IMG/VR virus record: IMGVR_UViG_3300021519_000782
Location: 1 to 35,365 of that record
Direction: 5' to 3' (one strand)
Length of the DNA: 35,365 nucleotides
Source of the DNA: a virus
The notes under the pieces are model-generated. The model was not told the DNA's origin. It was given only the letters and a program-made list of their open reading frames with translations, and did not search any database. Positions 28,909 through 35,365 of this stretch are shown one piece after another (position 1 is the first letter of the stretch; every line of letters starts with the position of its first letter). A program made the translations under genes and the position numbers.

Positions 28909-28912
28909 TGCT

Positions 28913-29371
28913 TTAAAAGTTTTCCAATAGCCAAAGATACGTGGGTACAGCAAATTCCATCTGCCATTCCCCACAGTGACCAAAACTACACTGCCCAGTA
29001 ATAACAGGTGGTAACCAATCTCTCTTAGTCAAATCTGGTATAAATTTACCCAACTTGAAATTTAAGTAGTTTAAACTTATACCATCAATACTAAGATCTT
29101 CAAGATTTAATATTTGATCCTGTAGAATATTACCTGCTTCGTCAATTTGTGTATGTTTATCTTCTTTATTCAAGTAGCATAGTCTTAATACTCTTGGACC
29201 TTCAGATAAATTCACAGTATATTTTAATGTTCTGGATTTATTTTCTATTTTTTTCTCAGTAACCTCAAAAGCTGGCTCAAGTAAGATATCATCTACATAG
29301 ATTTCAGCAATCGGTGGTTCATCCCACCAATTGCTAGACAATATGATTTCAAGTTCAACTTCTTCGCTCAT
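28913..29371 (-). CDS. carbohydrate-binding-module-like beta protein
   Basis: The 152-residue product from ATG 29371 (MSEEVELEIIL) lies directly after the glycosyltransferase stop. Strand order VELEIIL, PPIAEIYVDDILL, LKYTVNLSEGPRVLRLCYLN, LEDLSIDGISLNYL follows the pattern of small calcium-dependent carbohydrate-binding modules and parallels the 96-residue protein at 24230-24520. A C-terminal extension (from about 115: RDWLPPVITGQCSFGHCGEW) contains two cysteines and several Trp. Co-location with a glycosyltransferase suggests a glycan-related virion or capsid-decoration role, by inference. Confidence 0.62.
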   Translation of the reverse strand: MSEEVELEIILSSNWWDEPPIAEIYVDDILLEPAFEVTEKKIENKSRTLKYTVNLSEGPRVLRLCYLNKEDKHTQIDEAGNILQDQILNLEDLSIDGISLNYLNFKLGKFIPDLTKRDWLPPVITGQCSFGHCGEWQMEFAVPTYLWLLENF

Positions 29372-29372
29372 A

Positions 29373-30212
29373 TTAGGTAGCCTTTTCTGCAATCTCTACT
29401 GTGCTGATATCATTTAGATCAAGATTAAGCTTTGGTACTTCAGCAGCTGGGGCGGCGCCACCATTTGAAATCTGATTGGTTAATACCTGCTTTAGCTCGT
29501 CAAGATCTCCTGCATACTTGTGATAGCCAGTATGATCAAGCTTAATGCCAGTGTCAGCGAATACCTTACCACCCATTAAACGCCATAGATAACAGAATGT
29601 CCAGTCTTCAGACAAGTAATTGCCATCTGGATCAATCATTGTATCAAATAGCCCATACATAAATGGCTCATACTGGGCACCAATACCAATGTTATCACGA
29701 TACTTGAGTTCAGGATGTGCAGCAATCATATTGTTGATGACCTCTCTCTTTACAAGCATGAAGCCAGTGCCAAGAGTTGATACTTCGACCAAATCACCTA
29801 ATACTTGAGGATTGGGTACTGTATTAATAACGTAACGAATGGGTACTCTCTTCATGGGATATACCCCACCGACAACATCCTGATTTGCACAAAGCAAACG
29901 AAGAATTGATTCAGCATCAAATCCCAAGTCAGTATCAATAAACATGAGATGTGATGCAGTCTGATTAAACAAGAACTTTGCAACAAGGTTGTTGCGTCCT
30001 CTTGGGATAAGTGATTCGTTCACCATTGTATCAATACTATAGTTGATGCCTAACTTAGCGGCGATAATACTAAATTTAATCATGCTAATAAAGGTTGCTT
30101 CGTTACAAACACCGTTGTACATGGGCAAACAAAAGTGAACATGAGTTGTGCGTAGGTATGCTAATACTTCCGGAGGCAATCCGTGTGTATCTTGATTAAT
30201 TTCATCTGTCAT
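29373..30212 (-). CDS. GT-A fold glycosyltransferase (family 2-like)
   Basis: The 279-residue protein has a nucleotide-sugar-binding start (VHFCLPMYNGVCNEATF), a DxD motif in LMFIDTDLGFD (93-95), VVGGVYPMKR, a TLGTGFMLVKREVI strand-helix and the acceptor-side SEDWTFCYLWRLMGG (201-215), followed by a conserved-looking TGIKLDHTGYHKY. Such GT2-like proteins are frequent near structural genes in marine T4-like phages. Donor and acceptor are unknown; virion glycosylation is one possibility given the adjacent carbohydrate-binding-like protein. Confidence 0.8.
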   Translation of the reverse strand: MTDEINQDTHGLPPEVLAYLRTTHVHFCLPMYNGVCNEATFISMIKFSIIAAKLGINYSIDTMVNESLIPRGRNNLVAKFLFNQTASHLMFIDTDLGFDAESILRLLCANQDVVGGVYPMKRVPIRYVINTVPNPQVLGDLVEVSTLGTGFMLVKREVINNMIAAHPELKYRDNIGIGAQYEPFMYGLFDTMIDPDGNYLSEDWTFCYLWRLMGGKVFADTGIKLDHTGYHKYAGDLDELKQVLTNQISNGGAAPAAEVPKLNLDLNDISTVEIAEKAT

Positions 30213-30238
30213 TTGTTGATTCTCTCTACTAGTTGATT

Positions 30239-30607
30239 TTAATTATATAGCACTCGATTGATAGTGCCTGCTGTAAAATTGGTAACTGACATCCTAATCC
30301 AAACAAAATTTCCAATAACATTGGTATAGTTACTGCCAGTATATGGCGTAGTGTCGTCACCAAAACTACTACTGGTATCAAACCAATCATCTTCAGTTGG
30401 ATTGGTTGCTAATGTTGCTTGTACAGTGACTGTACCCACTAATCCTGTTGCTTTATATCCAAACGTATGAAGACCATCAGAATAACCATAAAAGCCACGT
30501 CCTTGATATCTGGTGCTATACCAATCTAAATCCGTGCCATTATACGATCCGCCATTTGAAGCACCGTGTGCGGTATTACTGATTATTACTGTTGGTACAA
30601 TGCTCAT
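30239..30607 (-). CDS. beta-rich virion-type protein
   Basis: The 122-residue product (MSIVPTVIISNTAHGASNGG) is rich in Gly, Thr, Ser, Asn and aromatics with predicted beta-strands, e.g. YGYSDGLHTFGYKATG, VTVQATLATNPTEDDWFD and FVWIRMSVTNFTAGTI. This resembles decoration, neck or fibre-associated domains of marine T4-like phages. It has no signal peptide or enzymatic motif. Its ATG overlaps the stop of the 54-residue gene (ATGA). Confidence 0.65.
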   Translation of the reverse strand: MSIVPTVIISNTAHGASNGGSYNGTDLDWYSTRYQGRGFYGYSDGLHTFGYKATGLVGTVTVQATLATNPTEDDWFDTSSSFGDDTTPYTGSNYTNVIGNFVWIRMSVTNFTAGTINRVLYN

Positions 30608-30768
30608 TTTCTTTTTGCTTCCACAAGTCTCTTGCCGCCAACTAACTGTTCAATAACTTCAATGAGCTGAGAAATTAGTTCATTATCTAAAATCATCTCA
30701 GCTTCTTCGTTATCTTTTAGCAGTTCGCTAATATTGATTTCAATGGTTTCTTGATTGAGTTTGGCCAT
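30604..30768 (-). CDS. 54-residue hypothetical protein
   Basis: A short frame from ATG 30768 (MAKLNQETIEINISELL, then KDNEEAEMILDNELISQLIE) with a strong AGGAG six bases upstream. The product is acidic and helical with a basic tail (GGKRLVEAKRK). The TGA overlaps the next ATG. The ribosome site is partly inside a small hairpin that also overlaps a late-promoter motif. The family is not recognised. Confidence 0.8.
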   Translation of the reverse strand: MAKLNQETIEINISELLKDNEEAEMILDNELISQLIEVIEQLVGGKRLVEAKRK

Positions 30769-30776
30769 AATATGCT

Positions 30777-30794
30777 CCTGAAGTATTTATCAGG
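30777..30794 (-). promoter_or_regulatory. late-promoter motif inside a ribosome-site hairpin
   Basis: Minus-strand GATAAATA (30784-30791) is 7 of 8 to the T4 late consensus. CCTGA (30790-30794) and TCAGG (30777-30781) form a perfect 5-bp stem with an 8-base loop; the 3' arm overlaps the AGGAG site (30775-30779) and the motif overlaps the 5' arm. Read-through RNA could fold, while RNA started at the motif could not. Confidence 0.5.
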
Positions 30795-31128
30795 CTTCCT
30801 GCAATACCTTTGGCTTTCTGCCACGCTTCTTGCCAGCAGACTTAGTATTGCCATTGGGCTTGATATCATATGCAGCAGCCAACCGTTCCGGTGCCATGCC
30901 ATCAATATTGTCAACTTCTTCACAGGGAATACTATATTTGCGTCCGGACGAATGAACGCAATGCAGCTTGAGTGTGCCATCTTCCGCTACGATACGTGAT
31001 ACTGTAAGTGGAATAACAGCTTCCGACGGCATATCTCCCATGGCAACAATGGGACACCTTGCATAAATTCGACTAGTGTTGTTTAGAATGCCGCGCTCAA
31101 TTAGTGCCTGTGCTAGTGATACTTTCAA
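30790..31128 (-). CDS. hypothetical protein with AT-hook-like tail, TTG start
   Basis: The 112-residue protein begins at TTG 31128 (KVSLAQALIERGI), overlapping the previous stop (TTGA) with GGAG eight bases upstream; the first ATG would remove about 30 residues. A beta-rich body (VIPLTVSRIVAEDGTLKLHCVHSSGRKYSIP) leads to an unstructured basic tail with KKRGRKPKV, close to an AT-hook core, suggesting minor-groove DNA contact. The family is not recognised. Its stop lies in the late-promoter motif of the next small gene. Confidence 0.68.
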   Translation of the reverse strand: MKVSLAQALIERGILNNTSRIYARCPIVAMGDMPSEAVIPLTVSRIVAEDGTLKLHCVHSSGRKYSIPCEEVDNIDGMAPERLAAAYDIKPNGNTKSAGKKRGRKPKVLQEA

Positions 31129-31847
31129 TTTGACTTCTCCATGAGTTTTACAATTTTTTTAATTTTACCAGGTGCAATCATATGCAACAAGAGTATATCA
31201 TCTGTATTCTTTGCAAAGAAGTTGAATCCATCATATACTCCAATAATTCTACCATAGTTGTCCCTTGCTGGATCCTTAGTATTGAACCTACCCACCACTT
31301 CCTTATACCAATTTCTAAACTCAAAGTCATCCTTGTTTACGGCTAGGTAACGTGTTATATCTTCCTTAATGGGGTCATTCCAATCAAAGTTACCAAGAAA
31401 TACTTGATAACGATATTCTGGTAATTGTTTAACAAACTTGATATCAGTAATTGACTCCAAAGAAGTCTGATTCTGTCGCTCTGAAACGTACTTGTCGTTA
31501 GTATACTCAATCATAGCAATAGCACTTGAGTATTCTTCTTTGGACAACACCAAATCAATAAAAGCCGAATCACTTGAATATATATTACACCAGGATTCAC
31601 GGCGACGTCTAAATGTAATATTGTTCATCTCACATTCGCGCAGTATTTTCATCCAACGGTGATCACTACCGTAACGACCACGAGGATCATCTTGGCTGGA
31701 AAAGTTAAATTCAAACTTCCATTCAAACTTCTGCTTATACCAAGTTTGGTCAACACATTTTATTCGCCACTGTGGCAAACCCAATGCTTCAAACTTCTGT
31801 ATGTACTGATTCTTGCTGCTCAACTGATAGCTCCACTTCATCGCCAC
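31125..31847 (-). CDS. hypothetical protein overlapping the clpA 3' end
   Basis: The 240-residue protein starts at GTG 31847 (AAGG nine bases before) or ATG 31841, inside the last codons of clpA, an overlap of more than 50 bases. It contains EWKFEFNFSSQDD, DHRWMKILRECEMNNITFRRRRESWCNIYSS, YRYQVFLGNFDWNDPIKEDI and a C-terminal YDGFNFFAKNTDDILLLHMI. The YxVFLGNF...W phrase is one I weakly recall from T4-like cyanophage hypothetical proteins. No enzymatic motif. It may be translationally coupled to ClpA. Confidence 0.7.
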   Translation of the reverse strand: MAMKWSYQLSSKNQYIQKFEALGLPQWRIKCVDQTWYKQKFEWKFEFNFSSQDDPRGRYGSDHRWMKILRECEMNNITFRRRRESWCNIYSSDSAFIDLVLSKEEYSSAIAMIEYTNDKYVSERQNQTSLESITDIKFVKQLPEYRYQVFLGNFDWNDPIKEDITRYLAVNKDDFEFRNWYKEVVGRFNTKDPARDNYGRIIGVYDGFNFFAKNTDDILLLHMIAPGKIKKIVKLMEKSN

Positions 31848-34035
31848 TGGCGCTAACCTTAATTATAGCACCGTTCAGCAGATTGTCAAACAGTATTTTC
31901 CTAGCCAGCGGTACTTTGATTTTTTCGTGTATCAGTCTTGCCATTGGGCGAGCACCCATAGCAGCGTCATATCCATTGTCAATGAGATATTCCCAAGCAG
32001 TATCATCCAATAGTATCTGCATATCCTTATCAAGCAATTGTGTCTGCATTTCTGCGACGAACTTGCCTGCAACCTTCTTGATGGTTTCCTTATTCAGCTT
32101 GTTAAACTTAATAACAGCATCCAAGCGGTTTCTAAATTCAGGACGGAAGAATTCCTTAACAGCTTTGTCATCCTCGCCTGTTTTAGTAAGTGAGCCAAAA
32201 CCAATACTATTGCGCTCGCTGTCAGCAGCACCTAGATTACTTGTAAGTAAAATGATTGCCTGGCGGCAGTCTGCTCTTTTGCCGTTAGAGCCCGTTACAA
32301 ACCCCTCGTCCATAATCTGTAGTAGAATTTGGACCACTTCCGGATGTGCTTTTTCTATCTCATCAAACAAGATAACGGCATGAGGATTCTTAGAAACCTC
32401 ACTTATAAGCAGACCACCAGCCAAGTTAGCATCCTCATAGCCAACGTAGCCGGGAGGTGCACCGATCAAACGGCTAATACTATGCCGCTCACCGTATTCA
32501 CTCATATCAAAGCGGATAAGCTTCATGCTTAAACGATCACTTAGTGACTTTGCAAGTTCGGTCTTACCTGTTCCAGTTGGTCCAAGTAGGAGGAAGGCGC
32601 CAACTGGACGGTCATTACTCTTTAGACCAGCACGGTTAACCCATACACGGTCAAGTATTTGATCAACAGCAGTGTCCTGTCCATAAACACGCAGCTTGAT
32701 ATCCTGCTCCACAGTGTGGACGTCAATGCTATTCTTTACTTCTTCCATTTGGCTAATGGGGATGCCAGTCATACGACTAATCTCACGTTGAATCTGCGCA
32801 ACATCAATAATACGATGTTCTGCATCAGTACTACGCTTCAATGCCGCAGCACTGTCAATCAAATCAATTGCCTTATCAGGAAGCTTCTTGTCATTTTGAA
32901 AGCGAACACTTAGTTTTACTGCCGCTTCAATTGCCTCATCTGTAATTTCCACATTGTGGAAGCCTTCGTAACTATCGCGAATACCTTGCAGAATCTGAAT
33001 GGCAATTGCAGGACTTGGTTCATCAACAGTAAGTCTATTGAATCGACGCATCAGCGCACGATCCTTCTCAAAATTCTGTGTATACTCTTCCCAAGTGGTA
33101 CTGGCAATTACCTTGATCTCACCACGTGCCAATGCTGGCTTAATCATATTGGCTAGATCAACAGAACTATTACCACCACCACCTGCACCACGCATCTGAT
33201 GTGCTTCGTCAATGAAGAGAATAATGTTCTTCATTTCAGTAGCAGCAGCCAGGATTTCCTGCAACCTTTCTTCAAACTCACCACGATACTTTGTGCCAGC
33301 AAGCAACTGTCCAATATTGAGACTGTATACCTTCCAACCTCTGAGGAAAGCGGGCACCTTCTCTTCAATGATATCCAGTACTAGACCTTCTGCAATAGCA
33401 GTTTTACCAACGCCAGCGTCACCAACCAATAGGACATTGCTTTTATTCTTTCTAGCTAAAATTTGTGAGAGTTCAGCCAACTCCTTGTCGCGTCCAATAA
33501 CAGGATCAATTTTGCCTTCACCGGCAAGTGTCATCATATTTGTGCAATACTGTTCCAGGATTTTTTCAGACTGGCTCTTAGATGAACGTGTATTCTTCTT
33601 ACGCTTTGTCCATGCTTTCACAGTTGGCTCTTTCTCAACACCATACTTGGTTAGGAAGAATGCTGCATGACTATGAGTTTCATTAGTGATGCTTAGATAT
33701 AGATCAATTAAGTTAAGCTGTTGGCGACCACTAAAAATCACTTGTGTATTGGCACGATTAAACACACGTTCCAAACTTACTGTTTTCTTTGGATCTTCTG
33801 CATCTTCATCAGTATTGATGACATCAATATTTTCAAGATATGTTTCCACTTCCTGAATAAGTCCGGGAACTTCAACTCCCATCTCATCCAGTAACTGATG
33901 GAAGCTTCTTTCATGTAGAAGGCTGAGAAGCAAATGTTCAACCATGAAATATTCATGGTTCAATTCCCTCGCATATTCGCGACCGGTTCTGATAATTTTT
34001 AAGATGTCACCATCTGAACTATAGATCTGTTTCAT
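31789..34035 (-). CDS. clpA: ATP-dependent protease unfoldase ClpA
   Basis: ClpA feeds substrates to the ClpP peptidase. The 748-residue protein (E. coli: 758) has an N-domain (HEYFMVEHLLLSLLHE), first AAA domain with Walker A GDAGVGKT (205-212), pore loop GTKYRGEFE (247-255) and Walker B ILFIDEAH (272-279), and second AAA domain with GPTGTGKT (485-492), pore loop GYVGY (529-533) and VILFDEIEKAH (554-564). The IGF loop that docks on ClpP is intact at 611-613 (NSIGFGS). No clpP gene is in the window, so it would use host ClpP. The gene has both a sigma70-like and a late promoter and no Shine-Dalgarno. Full-length ClpA is unusual in a phage. Confidence 0.95.
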   Translation of the reverse strand: MKQIYSSDGDILKIIRTGREYARELNHEYFMVEHLLLSLLHERSFHQLLDEMGVEVPGLIQEVETYLENIDVINTDEDAEDPKKTVSLERVFNRANTQVIFSGRQQLNLIDLYLSITNETHSHAAFFLTKYGVEKEPTVKAWTKRKKNTRSSKSQSEKILEQYCTNMMTLAGEGKIDPVIGRDKELAELSQILARKNKSNVLLVGDAGVGKTAIAEGLVLDIIEEKVPAFLRGWKVYSLNIGQLLAGTKYRGEFEERLQEILAAATEMKNIILFIDEAHQMRGAGGGGNSSVDLANMIKPALARGEIKVIASTTWEEYTQNFEKDRALMRRFNRLTVDEPSPAIAIQILQGIRDSYEGFHNVEITDEAIEAAVKLSVRFQNDKKLPDKAIDLIDSAAALKRSTDAEHRIIDVAQIQREISRMTGIPISQMEEVKNSIDVHTVEQDIKLRVYGQDTAVDQILDRVWVNRAGLKSNDRPVGAFLLLGPTGTGKTELAKSLSDRLSMKLIRFDMSEYGERHSISRLIGAPPGYVGYEDANLAGGLLISEVSKNPHAVILFDEIEKAHPEVVQILLQIMDEGFVTGSNGKRADCRQAIILLTSNLGAADSERNSIGFGSLTKTGEDDKAVKEFFRPEFRNRLDAVIKFNKLNKETIKKVAGKFVAEMQTQLLDKDMQILLDDTAWEYLIDNGYDAAMGARPMARLIHEKIKVPLARKILFDNLLNGAIIKVSASGDEVELSVEQQESVHTEV

Positions 34036-34041
34036 ATTACA

Positions 34042-34078
34042 AATATAGCATTTTTTAAAATAATGTCAAGTATTTATA
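34042..34078 (-). promoter_or_regulatory. dual promoter of clpA: sigma70-like and T4-late
   Basis: TTGACA (34064-34069), 16-base spacer, TGC-TATATT (34042-34050) leaves six bases to the ATG, so transcription would begin at the start codon. Just upstream TATAAATA (34071-34078), followed by CTTG, is a perfect T4 late consensus. The late motif overlaps the last codons of the dnaJ-like gene. Together these would permit expression both early and late. Confidence 0.68.
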
Positions 34079-34905
34079 GGTTTTATTTGTTGTATTTGTT
34101 GTACCAAACTTAATTGATCTTTTGTCAACGCAGACGGAATCATAACATTGATCCTAATAATAAATTTACCATAGGTCCTATTTTGCCTTATAAATCCTTC
34201 ATCAGTGATACCAAGCTGTGTACCTGATTGCGTGCCTGGTGGAATCATTAACTTAATACGTCTGCTACGAGGAGTATCAATTTCATATTCTACGCCTATA
34301 ATAGCTTGAAAACAATCAATGGTGATATCACTCAATACATGATCATCTAGCTTGTTAAATTTAGGATGAGGTTTTACTCTTATAACAACTTCCAATGTAC
34401 CTCTTGGAACCGTTAGTATTGCATTATCTCCACGTCCTGCCATTTGCAACACTGTTTGATCATTAATACCAGCTGGTAGATCCAGTGTGATTCTCTCATT
34501 GCCTTTTGTTAGATTAAATTCAATGGTCTTTTGGCAAACATCCAATGTCTCAAGGAAATCCATTTCCAATTGAATTCTTATATTACGATTACGTGGAGTC
34601 TGGGGGTGCCTAAAATTAAAACCAAACATCTGACTAAAATGATCATTGATGTCGTTAAACATGTGATTTTCAAATCCAGGTGGGAACCCTTGATTAAACT
34701 GTGGTTGTGGATTTCTTAATTGGTGGTCATAATGAGCACGTTTATCAACATCGGCTAATGTTTCATATGCTTCACTAATTTGTTGGAATTTTGCTACATC
34801 GCCGCCTAAGTCAGGATGATGTTGCTTTGCAAGCTTTCTATAAGCTAATTTAACTTCTTCTGGAGTAGCAGTGTCTGCTACTCCCAATGTTGCATAATGT
34901 GTCAT
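34066..34905 (-). CDS. dnaJ: DnaJ/CbpA-like co-chaperone
   Basis: Hsp40 that would stimulate host DnaK. The 279-residue protein has an N-terminal J domain with the HPD motif (KQHHPDLGGD, His30-Asp32 region) and a YAxLGV start, a short linker with Gly/Phe/Asn-rich features (PQFNQGFPPGFENHMF), then the CTD beta-domains (ITLDLPAGINDQTVLQMAGRG, VVIRVKPHPKFNKLDDHVLSDITI, IKLMIPPGTQSGTQLGI). It lacks the CxxCxGxG zinc fingers, so it is of the CbpA (class II) type. Immediately upstream of clpA, it suggests a phage protein-quality or proteolysis module. No clear ribosome site is visible. Confidence 0.92.
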   Translation of the reverse strand: MTHYATLGVADTATPEEVKLAYRKLAKQHHPDLGGDVAKFQQISEAYETLADVDKRAHYDHQLRNPQPQFNQGFPPGFENHMFNDINDHFSQMFGFNFRHPQTPRNRNIRIQLEMDFLETLDVCQKTIEFNLTKGNERITLDLPAGINDQTVLQMAGRGDNAILTVPRGTLEVVIRVKPHPKFNKLDDHVLSDITIDCFQAIIGVEYEIDTPRSRRIKLMIPPGTQSGTQLGITDEGFIRQNRTYGKFIIRINVMIPSALTKDQLSLVQQIQQIKPINT

Positions 34906-34924
34906 ACATCATAGTTATTGCAGA

Positions 34925-35365
34925 TTACTTGCCTGCAATCTTTTCCTGGCCCCTACTAAATGCACTTACACCAAGAATTGCACCAAATGCAAGATGGATA
35001 AGTCCACCATTGCTTAGTGTTAGACTAGTCCATGCTTGGTAAGGCATTACAAGACCAAATGGTTTGAAGATGATGGGAAGAAAAATAGTTAGCAATGGAA
35101 ATCCAACGAAATCCATAAAACAAATAATCATATACAACCAACCCATGGCAGGACGCCAGAATGCTTTTGCCCAGTGCTCTGCAACAACTGAAGGCTGGTC
35201 ACTGCCACCGCCTTCAAATGGATTACCAGCTGGTAAGCTAGTTGGTGCTTGTTGTTGTGGCATTGGTGGAGGTGTATAACTTGGCATTGGTATAGCCACT
35301 GGTACAGGATCTGGAATTGGCGGAGGTAGAGGTGGAGGTAGAGGTGGTGGAGGAGGTGGAGGAGG
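34925..35365 (-). CDS. holin-like membrane protein with proline-rich N-terminus (partial)
   Basis: The frame runs to the window edge, so the true start is outside; a GTG at 35299 is internal. Residues 1-22 of the visible part are almost all Pro with Leu, Ile and Val; a PPMPQQQ linker follows, then AFWRPAMGWLYMIICFMDF, FPLLTIFLPIIF and LIHLAFGAILGVSAFSRGQEK. The last phrase matches the three-TM holin family seen in gene transfer agents and marine phages. A holin would release phage lysozyme through the inner membrane; the family match is from memory. Confidence 0.62.
   Translation of the reverse strand, partial: PPPPPPPPLPPPLPPPIPDPVPVAIPMPSYTPPPMPQQQAPTSLPAGNPFEGGGSDQPSVVAEHWAKAFWRPAMGWLYMIICFMDFVGFPLLTIFLPIIFKPFGLVMPYQAWTSLTLSNGGLIHLAFGAILGVSAFSRGQEKIAGK

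Noticed and set aside
31772-32383. 203-codon plus-strand frame (and a similar one at 33212-33670) opposite clpA
   Set aside because: Both are antisense to conserved ClpA motifs. The Ser/Leu/Pro-rich translation reflects the reverse complement of Glu/Lys/Asp codons, not an independent protein.
1-35365. tRNA genes, CRISPR arrays, insertion sequences, integrase or attachment sites
   Set aside because: Read on both strands; no cloverleaf with CCA-type ends, no regularly spaced direct repeats, no transposase or integrase motifs were seen. A covariance-model tRNA scan would be the decisive check.

Overview
This window looks like part of the genome of a large T4-like (contractile-tailed) bacteriophage, probably aquatic, infecting a Gram-negative, most likely proteobacterial, host. 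Supporting points are a T4 gp43-type DNA polymerase with its own sliding clamp, a DsbA-like DNA-binding protein, T4-type late promoter motifs (ATAAATA), several small hypotheticals of a type I recall from marine T4-like phages, a ClpA-type (not ClpC) unfoldase and an outer-membrane beta-barrel protein. All supported genes lie on the minus strand. They are packed with 1-14 base overlaps (ATGA, TAATG, GTGA, TTGA junctions) and almost no intergenic space. I see no tRNA, rRNA, CRISPR array, insertion sequence or integrase. No gene-free stretch exceeds about 90 bases.

Read in the direction of transcription (high to low coordinates): (1) 35.4-30.2 kb: a proline-rich 3-TM holin-like protein (cut by the window edge), a DnaJ-like co-chaperone, a full-length ClpA with an intact ClpP-docking loop, small hypotheticals and a beta-rich virion-type protein. 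(2) 30.2-18.3 kb: a glycosyltransferase, carbohydrate-binding-like proteins and a block of probable head-interior proteins. Five of the block share a short N-terminal peptide (MR/MK-x-x-[DE]-h-L-x-E) that resembles the T4 capsid-targeting sequence. They include a ligase-like protein and a 970-residue protein with nucleotidylyltransferase, ParB-like and HAD-nucleotidase modules. (3) 18.3-13.3 kb: dsbA, DNA polymerase, a methyltransferase-like protein, the sliding clamp and a membrane protein. (4) 13.3-10.1 kb: a DpdA-like transglycosylase followed by two dehydrogenase-like genes. (5) 10.0-7.1 kb: an autotransporter-like outer-membrane protein, small hypotheticals and a second PTPS/QueD-like protein, closed by a clear rho-independent terminator. 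(6) 7.1-4.3 kb: an APS-kinase/nucleotidylyltransferase fusion, a GT4-type glycosyltransferase and a sulfotransferase-like gene. (7) 4.2-0 kb: folE, queD and queE with a 2-oxoglutarate oxygenase and small genes, then a secreted protein and a partial conserved hypothetical.

FolE, QueD, QueE and DpdA together predict that the phage makes a 7-deazaguanine precursor and inserts it into its own DNA. QueC is not in this window, so the final base could be a carboxylated or decarboxylated form, or QueC may be supplied elsewhere. The neighbouring oxidoreductases and the 2OG oxygenase are candidates for further tailoring, or may be unrelated.

The regulatory layer is unusually readable. There are sigma70-like promoters with a repeated TATATT -10 box, two of which sit only 6 bases before an ATG that has no Shine-Dalgarno. 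There is a polymerase leader hairpin with the 5-bp stem and 8-nt loop geometry of the T4 gene 43 translational operator. At three or four places a promoter lies inside, or overlaps, an inverted repeat that would hide the start site in read-through RNA but not in RNA started at the local promoter, as known for T4 gene e. Start codons were chosen from Shine-Dalgarno position, overlap with the upstream gene and family N-termini. Several differ from the longest possible reading frame.
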